Virus record (IMG/VR): IMGVR_UViG_3300017727_000117
Coordinates: 1 to 27,573 of that record
Strand: one strand, 5' to 3'
Origin: a virus
DNA length: 27,573 bases
Shown: positions 21,817 to 27,573 of the stretch, in pieces
Layout of the letters: each line of letters starts with the position of its first letter
How positions within the stretch are numbered: position 1 is the stretch's first letter
Position numbers and translations under genes: made by a program
The notes under the pieces: model-generated
What the model was told of the DNA's origin: nothing
The model's database searches: none
The model's input: the letters and a program-made list of their open reading frames with translations, nothing else

Positions 21817-22092
21817 CTATTCACCCTCTTTGTTGTTGTCACGTTCATACTTGGCTAAGATCTCGTTCTTTACTGATACTTGCTGTTGCAAGGTCTGTAC
21901 GATGTCTACCAAGGCTCGGTAATGGGCATATGTACGCTCCCTGACCTCTGTTTCCTCTGACTTAGAGTTCACAAAGTTCTGGAATGTTTGATGCACCATC
22001 TTGTCAATCGTTTCAGAGAACGCTTCGATGCCTAATAGGTTCTCGGCGTTTTCTCCTTGACGGATTAACTGCTCTTCTTCGTTGGTCTGCAC
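21817..22092 (-). CDS. Conserved-looking helical protein between portal and scaffold (91 aa, GTG start)
   Basis: Starts at GTG 22092 with AGGAG about 8 bases upstream. The sequence (QTNEEEQLIRQGENAENLLG, AFSETIDKMVHQTFQNFVNS, EVRERTYAHYRALVDIVQTL) is mostly helical, with a coiled-coil end (QQQVSVKNEILAKYERDNN). The 'QGe.Ae.LL....F...i......q....fv.S...e...Re..Y...ral.di...L' pattern is frequent between portal and scaffold genes of podoviruses as I recall. It has no membrane part or cysteine. Location suggests a role in head assembly or packaging; the exact function is not established. Confidence 0.75.
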   Translation of the reverse strand: MQTNEEEQLIRQGENAENLLGIEAFSETIDKMVHQTFQNFVNSKSEETEVRERTYAHYRALVDIVQTLQQQVSVKNEILAKYERDNNKEGE

Positions 22093-22104
22093 TTCACTCT
22101 CCTA

Positions 22105-24141
22105 TTACCCTGTCGGGCTGGCTATACCTCTCAGATCTTCGGCAGTGCGTAGGATCTCCAGCTCATTTGAGTCGATGAACTGCTTGAACTTAAACTGCTG
22201 TTCTTTGAGGTCTTGATTGTCGCTCTGTAGAGCGTGTTGAGCTTCAGCCTTCATCTTCTCAAGCTGTAGCTTCATCTGTTGAACTTGTGCATCGACCTGT
22301 GCCTTTGCTTCTGCAACGGCAGTCTGACGCTCTTGTAGTTCAATCTGTTTCGCAGCCATCTGCATCTGCATCTCTTGTGCAGGATCAGGCGGTGGCGGCG
22401 GTATTTGATCAGGTGGCGTCAAGTAGTCGGCAACATTCATGATGCCTGATCTTTCTAATGTATCTTTGGTCAGAGCATAGGCGTTCTGAGGTAAGTACAT
22501 TGATGACAGGATTGGATCTTGTGAGAACATAGTATGTATTGCCATACGCTTCTGGCTCTCTGCTTCTTGTTCTCCGTATCCAAGGTGCAGTTGCACTGTC
22601 ACATCACGTTTGTCTTCCCAACGTGAAGGATCTACTTGTACATATTCACCAGCAATATCGATGATCTTTTGCTGATCTTCGTTCTCGACACAGATCTGGT
22701 ACGCCATGTGGAACAGAGGCTTTACAAACTGGTTGGCAAAGTTACGAGCAATGATCTTTTGTCTTTGCTGTGACATGGTAGCCAGTTGCTCAACCATTGC
22801 GGCACTGTTTTGGTGGCTTATGGCATCCTTGTTCAACCCTTGTGACAAGCGAGATACGCCCGTGTTGTCTTCTTTGTCTTCATCTAAGAGCTGAAGCGTC
22901 TGGAATACAAACGGGTTCAATGATGCCTGTGGCATTGGTGAGATAGCATCGGGTCTACTCACATTTACTAGGCCGCCCACTCTGTTGTCTATAAGCTCAC
23001 GCGGATTAGTCAGACCACCTTTGACAACCATGTAACGTGGGTTGTTGGTGATCATAGCGTGATCAAGGATAGACCGTGTGAGGATCGTTCTAGCGTTCTG
23101 TGTGGCAATCAGCTTTTCAGCAAAGTTGCTGCCGTAGAACGCATGTGGAATAGGAAGAGGCGAGAATGTAACAAACGGTATGCGCTTCACTTCGTCTACT
23201 TCAAGCAGTACGTTTCCTGCTTTTAGTATGCGGTGCAGCTTTGCAATGCCTGTGCCTTCGATGTCGATGTTAATGTAGGCTTCGTAGACCATGATATTGC
23301 GGATCTGATCTTGGTAGCCGTGAGCATTGTGTCCTCTGTCAGCCCCGATGTCGTTATGTCGTGCAAGGATCTCAGCGTCTGTCTCTAGCTCTACATCTTC
23401 ATGTGCGTCACCGATCTTCGACAGCTTCTTCTCACTAAAACCCATCTCACGCAGCTCACTGAGTGTCTTACGGCTTCTGTGGGCCACAAAGTTTACGGTG
23501 TCTAGGCTTACAGCTTGGCTTTCAATCAAGAACTCTTCTGGCGGTACAGGCTCAATACAGACTTTGCTGACATCTCTTGGTGTAGAGATAAGACCAGACA
23601 AAAGACCGTTTTCGTCTTCGTTGCTCTCGACAAGCTCTACTTCATCTTCAGCTAGAACCATGTCTAGCTCATCTTGTGTTAGCTGGTTGAACTCTTTGAT
23701 GTCGTCTTCAAACATCTCCTGCCAGAACACTTTGGCTATGCCGCAACGTGCAACAAGGCCATCGTGAATAACTGACCGAAACACGCCAAAACCATCGTTT
23801 TGCCTAAACAAGACATAATCAGTGTAGGCACTACATACGTCAGCAAGAACCACATCGTCTGGCCCTTGCGGAGCAAACTTAACGATCTTGTTGCCACTAG
23901 AGAAAGTCTCTAGCAGTGCAGCCTTCATTGACTCAACGCTGTCATATACATCTTGGCTGACATAACGGCTGTTGCCATCATGCGCTGGCTTTGGAAGCGT
24001 GGCGTTGTAGTAATCAGTGACTTTCTTGCGTTCTCTTGCAAGGTCGCTGTCGTAATAGCCGATTGATTGCCGAATGTTGGTATCTAGGATAGCAACGATT
24101 TCATCATCTTCTAGCTTTTCGTAATCTTCTACTTTTGCCAT
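22105..24141 (-). CDS. Portal protein, SU10-like
   Basis: Dodecameric ring at the capsid vertex through which DNA is packaged and the tail attaches. The 678-aa protein has an N-terminal clip/stem half with TDYYNATLPKPAHDGNSRYV, SQDVYDSVESMKAALLETFS, then YVLFRQNDGFGVFRSVIHDG and a GIAKVFWQE strand. A central part follows (PVPPEEFLIESQAVSLDTVN, FVAHRSRKTLSELREMGFSE), then PFVTFSPLPIPHAFYGSNFA and the region GVSRLSQGLNKDAISHQNSA. The C-terminal tail is Pro-rich, then a long coiled coil (about 560-650, KQIELQERQTAVAEAKAQVD). This fits SU10/HK97-like podovirus portals of similar length. It lies between large terminase and scaffold. Confidence 0.92.
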   Translation of the reverse strand: MAKVEDYEKLEDDEIVAILDTNIRQSIGYYDSDLARERKKVTDYYNATLPKPAHDGNSRYVSQDVYDSVESMKAALLETFSSGNKIVKFAPQGPDDVVLADVCSAYTDYVLFRQNDGFGVFRSVIHDGLVARCGIAKVFWQEMFEDDIKEFNQLTQDELDMVLAEDEVELVESNEDENGLLSGLISTPRDVSKVCIEPVPPEEFLIESQAVSLDTVNFVAHRSRKTLSELREMGFSEKKLSKIGDAHEDVELETDAEILARHNDIGADRGHNAHGYQDQIRNIMVYEAYINIDIEGTGIAKLHRILKAGNVLLEVDEVKRIPFVTFSPLPIPHAFYGSNFAEKLIATQNARTILTRSILDHAMITNNPRYMVVKGGLTNPRELIDNRVGGLVNVSRPDAISPMPQASLNPFVFQTLQLLDEDKEDNTGVSRLSQGLNKDAISHQNSAAMVEQLATMSQQRQKIIARNFANQFVKPLFHMAYQICVENEDQQKIIDIAGEYVQVDPSRWEDKRDVTVQLHLGYGEQEAESQKRMAIHTMFSQDPILSSMYLPQNAYALTKDTLERSGIMNVADYLTPPDQIPPPPPDPAQEMQMQMAAKQIELQERQTAVAEAKAQVDAQVQQMKLQLEKMKAEAQHALQSDNQDLKEQQFKFKQFIDSNELEILRTAEDLRGIASPTG

Positions 24142-24144
24142 GTT

Positions 24145-25716
24145 TTAGACCATTTCAACGTATAATTCATTAGGTGTCTCCACAGGTTCCCATGCGCCCT
24201 CGTGGACATGGTTCGCCAATGCAAGGCTCATTACACAGTCATCAAAACAAGAGGGTTCAGCTTCCATCGCGCCGCTTTCGGTAACGATGTAAGTCATCAT
24301 TTCTCGGATTGTTGTCTTATCATTTAGTTCGACCTCTTCTTCGCGCATCGATGCTCGGAGTTGGTCAATAATGAGAGGTTTAGTTTTCGATGTGGTTGTG
24401 AAGCCTAGCTTGATGGTTTCACGGTCAGTGAGCTTATCAACGTGAACTTCTGTGTAAAAGTTCGGGTAAGCAAAGTCTTTACCTAGCCTTGTACAAGTCA
24501 GTATGCCGTGGCTGTTGTTCTCGACGATAATAAATGCTTCGTTGTAGAACTCACCTAGCGCATACAAAACTTCCGCAAAGTAATCAGGGTGGACATGACC
24601 ACGCCATGTTGCGACTTGCCTCTTCTTGCTGTCGAGCACTTGTGCAACTGAGTAGTCTCCATTTCTGATACCCATAGAGCTATCTGCCCCAATGACATAT
24701 TGCATACCCTCATCATGTTCGTAGTAAGTAGTTAGCTCTCCGCGTATATTCGGTAAGAACTCATCGCCTTCTAAGGCCAATCGTTCTTTGACATCCTGTG
24801 TCTTACCCAGTCTCTTTTGTAGTTGTTCTGGGTTAAACACAGGGCGTCCAGTGGTAAGGAAGGCTTCAGAAGGCTCGGCAGGATATTCTTGCTTGAATAA
24901 TTCTATGCCGTTCTGAGCGATCTTACGGCGGCGAAACATCAGTTGAGCATCGGACAGGTCGTATAACTCGACCAGCTCTTTCTCTTCTGGTGTTTGCTCA
25001 AAGTTCTCTGGTACGTCCTCTACATATGTCGGATCGACATACCAAGGGATAAAGACAGGTATAAAACCGTTAGTGCCTTCTACCGCGCCTTTCCAGAGTT
25101 CATGGTAAATGCCTGTTACACCGTTTGCCGTACTTTCGATAAAGATAGCAGTGCCAGCAGTATTCGGGACAGCCTGTGCCAAACCATTCCATATGTCTTG
25201 AGCCGTTGATTTAGGCCAGAAAGCCAGTTCGGACGCATGGACATGAGTAAGGGTTTCACCCCTACCAACTGAGTCACCACCTGCTGTGGCAACGACATAG
25301 CTTGAGTCAAGGACATCAAATGATAATTCCCTTCTGCTGCTGTACTTCGTATGAGGTTTCAAGATCGGTGGACAGTGTTCGTGCAGTCGCTTCGTCATAT
25401 CAAACAAAGCTCTGGTACTATCCGCATGGTGTGTAATCACCATAGCTTTACGGGCTTTTTGTTGTGACACAGCGTAATATAAGTAACCGCCCGTGTAGGT
25501 ACTTAGTCCTTGCTGCCGAGCTTTTAGGATAATGACCCTAATCTTGCCTTCGGTATCAAGTTGCTGTTGTACTGCTTTGTCGAGGATTTGTTGTGCAGGG
25601 TTCAACTTCAGTGGAGCAATGTCACCTGCTTTTGTTCTGATCTTTAGTGCGGATTTTGCATAAAAAGGAAAGTCGGTGAGTAGACGCTTACGAACTGCTT
25701 TTAGCTTCGGGTGCAT
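24145..25716 (-). CDS. Terminase large subunit (packaging ATPase/nuclease)
   Basis: Motor that pumps DNA into the prohead and cuts concatemers. The 523-aa protein has a variant Walker A (KARQQGLST, residues 65-73), Walker B (HVHASELAF, E163), motif III IESTANG at 193-199, and an RNase H-like nuclease with D345 (IGADSS), E399 (IIVENNSHG) and a C-terminal aspartate pair (FDDCVMSLALA). GELTTYYEHDEGMQYVIGAD introduces the nuclease domain. It overlaps the preceding small-terminase candidate by 29 bases and ends 4 bases before the portal start, the standard packaging order. Confidence 0.95.
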   Translation of the reverse strand: MHPKLKAVRKRLLTDFPFYAKSALKIRTKAGDIAPLKLNPAQQILDKAVQQQLDTEGKIRVIILKARQQGLSTYTGGYLYYAVSQQKARKAMVITHHADSTRALFDMTKRLHEHCPPILKPHTKYSSRRELSFDVLDSSYVVATAGGDSVGRGETLTHVHASELAFWPKSTAQDIWNGLAQAVPNTAGTAIFIESTANGVTGIYHELWKGAVEGTNGFIPVFIPWYVDPTYVEDVPENFEQTPEEKELVELYDLSDAQLMFRRRKIAQNGIELFKQEYPAEPSEAFLTTGRPVFNPEQLQKRLGKTQDVKERLALEGDEFLPNIRGELTTYYEHDEGMQYVIGADSSMGIRNGDYSVAQVLDSKKRQVATWRGHVHPDYFAEVLYALGEFYNEAFIIVENNSHGILTCTRLGKDFAYPNFYTEVHVDKLTDRETIKLGFTTTSKTKPLIIDQLRASMREEEVELNDKTTIREMMTYIVTESGAMEAEPSCFDDCVMSLALANHVHEGAWEPVETPNELYVEMV

Positions 25717-26185
25717 CTTCTTCTTCAGCTAACAACGATGCCAAGAAGTCCTCGGCTTTCGCCACAGCTACTTCCGACTTAGCCACAGGCTTCTGCTTGG
25801 TAAAGTCTAAGATCAACCTTGCGGCTGACAGACGTTCACGGGTTTCGCCTTGCATACGCATGACCTCTACGGCAGTGCCTAGAGCTTCCTTTGCATATTC
25901 GTCTTCTATTCCAGCTTTTTCAGCCATGATTTCTACCACCTTTACTGCTTCCTTTTTAATCTTAGCCCTCATAGCATCGGCTTGCTCTTTCCGAAGACCA
26001 TCGGGCGTACCTTTAGGACGACCAGCGTTCTTTCGCTTCTTCAGCGACCACTGTCGTCTTAGCTCTCGACCCTCTGGGGTCTGCATGAGTGTCGAGAAAT
26101 AGTTGTTCTTGGGTGCCTTCTGGGGATGGATACCACGGCCTGTTTTAGAAGGCGATTTGAGGCGTGGGTTCTTAGGTGCTCCCAT
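25688..26185 (-). CDS. Probable terminase small subunit (165 aa)
   Basis: Lies directly upstream of, and overlaps, the large subunit gene, the standard place for the DNA-recognition subunit. The N-terminal third is basic and probably disordered (KNPRLKSPSKTGRGIHPQKA), then RELRRQWSLKKRKNAGRPKG, two or three long helices (QADAMRAKIKKEAVKVVEIM, YAKEALGTAVEVMRMQGETR) and a helix with ERLSAARLILDFTKQKPVAK. The acidic tail (LAEEEDAPEAKSSS) ends the chain. 'R.RL.AARLILDFTK' recurs in small terminases that I remember. No catalytic motif is present. The call rests mostly on position and charge plan. Confidence 0.65.
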   Translation of the reverse strand: MGAPKNPRLKSPSKTGRGIHPQKAPKNNYFSTLMQTPEGRELRRQWSLKKRKNAGRPKGTPDGLRKEQADAMRAKIKKEAVKVVEIMAEKAGIEDEYAKEALGTAVEVMRMQGETRERLSAARLILDFTKQKPVAKSEVAVAKAEDFLASLLAEEEDAPEAKSSS

Positions 26186-26381
26186 CTGCTGGTAACAGCT
26201 TTGTGCGAGGATGTTCTCTAAGCTGTTCGATTGTGCCGTAGATCATAACTATGTCGTTTTCTTTTTCTTCTTCAGTAAAATCTTCAACAAGCGCATCAAT
26301 CTTTCGGACATCCTCTTCTGTAAGGTCTAAACCTTTTTCTTCTAGTATGTCTTCTGCCTGTTTCATAGCTTCGCTACGCAT
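26172..26381 (-). CDS. Small acidic hypothetical protein (69 aa)
   Basis: A Glu/Asp-rich helical protein (MRSEAMKQAEDILEEKGLDL, then EDVRKIDALVEDFTEEEKEN, DIVMIYGTIEQLREHPRTKL). AGGAG lies about 9 bases before the ATG at 26381. It overlaps the metallopeptidase-like gene by 8 bases and the small-terminase candidate by 14, so all three are translated as a unit. No family is recognised. It could be a DNA-packaging accessory because of where it lies. Confidence 0.65.
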   Translation of the reverse strand: MRSEAMKQAEDILEEKGLDLTEEDVRKIDALVEDFTEEEKENDIVMIYGTIEQLREHPRTKLLPADGST

Positions 26382-27573
26382 CGCTTAGATCTCCTTTTAA
26401 CAACAAAGATTCTATCAAAGATACCGCTTCTGATACAACCCTGTCTTTGCTGCCCATAAAGTATTCAGAAACATGTTCACAAAACCATTCATACTGGTTT
26501 TTAGCAGCATATCTGGACACTAAACCGTCTTTCTTTTCTATACTTAAAAAAGACTTTTGATTCTCCGATAACCATTTCTCAACGTCGGTGTCTTTTACAA
26601 AAGCCATCGAATCCCCATTTACATCCACAACTGGTCTGCCGAAGGCGTCAGTTGCATTAGGCAGCATCATTTGATGAATATGGTGTCCTATCTCATGGTA
26701 CATAACTGCCCTAGCTCTATCTATGCCGGTCTTATAGTACCTAAAGTTGTTATGCGGTCTATCAGCAAACGTAACGTCTGGATCATACTCTACTGTTGTG
26801 CCGCCTTTTGTACCGCCAGATGCCCAATCGTTGAAATAAGCAGGGTTGAAGTACATGATACCGCCGCCCATTGAAGCGATGGTGCGAGAATTAGATCTTA
26901 TAGACCCCATACCTCGTATGTGAGGTATACCCAAACGATCACAGATCTCGTCAATTTCGGGTTTGATGGCTGCAATCAAAGCAACGGCTTCTGGTGTAAA
27001 AGCACTGCCTAACTTTGCTTCTCCTCTTTGGTCAGGTCTTGTAGACCCCCAATGCTTATTTCTTGGGTCGTTCTGTGCGTCTTTTAGCTGCTGTGTCAGT
27101 CCTTTTATAGACACAGCTTTACTAGGAACAGCAAAACTAGGTGTTACAGTGCTTACGATTGGGTCAGTTGGCTGCGCTGGTTTTGGCTGTGGCGGCTGTG
27201 GTGGTTGAGGTGGCTGCGGTGGCTCAGGTGGCTGCTGTTGTTTCTGCCTAGCTCTTTGCTGCGTCTCAATCCTCTTGATATACTGACCTAAATACTGCTG
27301 TGCGGCTTCGATGTTACCGTTGTTGGCTTGGATCGCTGTAACAGCTTCTTGCAGCTCTTGCTGTGCTCGACCAAGCGGATCAACACCTAAATCATCGTCT
27401 CTGAAGATCTTTAACTTTGTTTTGATAATAGACTTAGTGACGGGATCTATTGTCTGGTCGGCATCAACGGCATCTATAAGTGCTTGGGCTGCTGCTTTGT
27501 TGGCTTCGATGCCGCGTTGTATGTTTGCGTTCTCAGCTTGTCCGTTTTTGTAGCGTTCAAACGCTCCGGCATC
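26374..27573 (-). CDS. Large protein with proline-rich linker and HExxH metallopeptidase-like domain (5' end outside window)
   Basis: The frame is open to the window edge (first codon at 27573-27571), so 399 C-terminal residues of a longer protein are visible; the GTG at 27114 is only an internal codon. Order: a charged helical region (1-110, including RAQQELQEAVTAIQANNGNI), a Pro/Gln linker (about 112-136), then a globular domain (from about 190) with GIMYFNPAYFNDW and MYHEIGHHIHQMM. H293, E294 and H297 form a HExxH zinc-site motif, with EWFCEHVSEYF at 362-372 offering a third ligand, as in gluzincin-like families. It precedes the packaging genes. It may be a virion protein that degrades peptidoglycan-linked or host protein, or a processing protease; activity is inferred only. 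Confidence 0.82.
   Translation of the reverse strand, partial: DAGAFERYKNGQAENANIQRGIEANKAAAQALIDAVDADQTIDPVTKSIIKTKLKIFRDDDLGVDPLGRAQQELQEAVTAIQANNGNIEAAQQYLGQYIKRIETQQRARQKQQQPPEPPQPPQPPQPPQPKPAQPTDPIVSTVTPSFAVPSKAVSIKGLTQQLKDAQNDPRNKHWGSTRPDQRGEAKLGSAFTPEAVALIAAIKPEIDEICDRLGIPHIRGMGSIRSNSRTIASMGGGIMYFNPAYFNDWASGGTKGGTTVEYDPDVTFADRPHNNFRYYKTGIDRARAVMYHEIGHHIHQMMLPNATDAFGRPVVDVNGDSMAFVKDTDVEKWLSENQKSFLSIEKKDGLVSRYAAKNQYEWFCEHVSEYFMGSKDRVVSEAVSLIESLLLKGDLSDA

Noticed and set aside
27112-27114. GTG as the start of the metallopeptidase-like gene
   Set aside because: The frame continues upstream without a stop to the window edge and encodes a plausible helical region and a proline-rich linker, so the gene is cut by the window and does not start here.

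Overview
The window is a nearly gap-free stretch of a lytic, podovirus-like double-stranded DNA phage genome. It has no integrase, repressor, tRNA, rRNA or CRISPR signal. Genes are packed with stop/start overlaps (ATGA, TAATG, GTGA), and GC content looks moderate. The gene set (single-subunit RNA polymerase, T7-like replisome, B12-dependent ribonucleotide reductase, MazG, SU10-type head proteins) recalls phages of marine bacteria, perhaps Alphaproteobacteria. The host is an inference, not something the sequence shows.

Left arm (1-10024, + strand). This is the transcription, replication and nucleotide module. In order it holds the C-terminal half of a T7-type RNA polymerase (cut by the window edge), a gp2.5-like ssDNA-binding protein, endonuclease I, primase-helicase, MazG, a T7-like family A DNA polymerase, a 5'-3' exonuclease, a DUF3310 protein and a monomeric class II ribonucleotide reductase (NrdJ). 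Small unknown genes lie between them, and two microproteins, one a likely zinc ribbon, close the arm. Together these genes recycle host DNA into dNTPs and copy the genome.

Junction (10031-10072). A perfect 14-bp inverted repeat with T runs on both sides forms a bidirectional terminator between the two convergent arms.

Right arm (27573-10077, - strand, so read from right to left). It opens with the C-terminal part of a large protein carrying a proline-rich linker and a HExxH metallopeptidase-like domain (cut by the window edge). A small acidic protein, probable small terminase, large terminase, SU10-like portal, a 91-aa protein, scaffold and a SU10-type (DUF5309-like) major capsid protein follow. 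After the capsid gene there is a strong terminator. Next come a 102-aa conserved protein, three tiny very basic proteins, a head-tail adaptor, then about ten fibre, fibre-tip and small structural genes. The arm ends with a lysis region: coiled-coil/TM protein, TM protein, two small four-cysteine proteins, a 3-TM holin-like protein and a GH108 muramidase.

The genome therefore pairs a T7-like replication and transcription arm with a SU10-like head on the opposite strand. Tail nozzle and internal core proteins are not in the window and would be expected beyond its right edge. The parts most worth a second look are the metallopeptidase protein, the multi-gene fibre-tip cassette, the shortened thioredoxin-loop region of the polymerase, the run of tiny basic proteins and several RNA hairpins.
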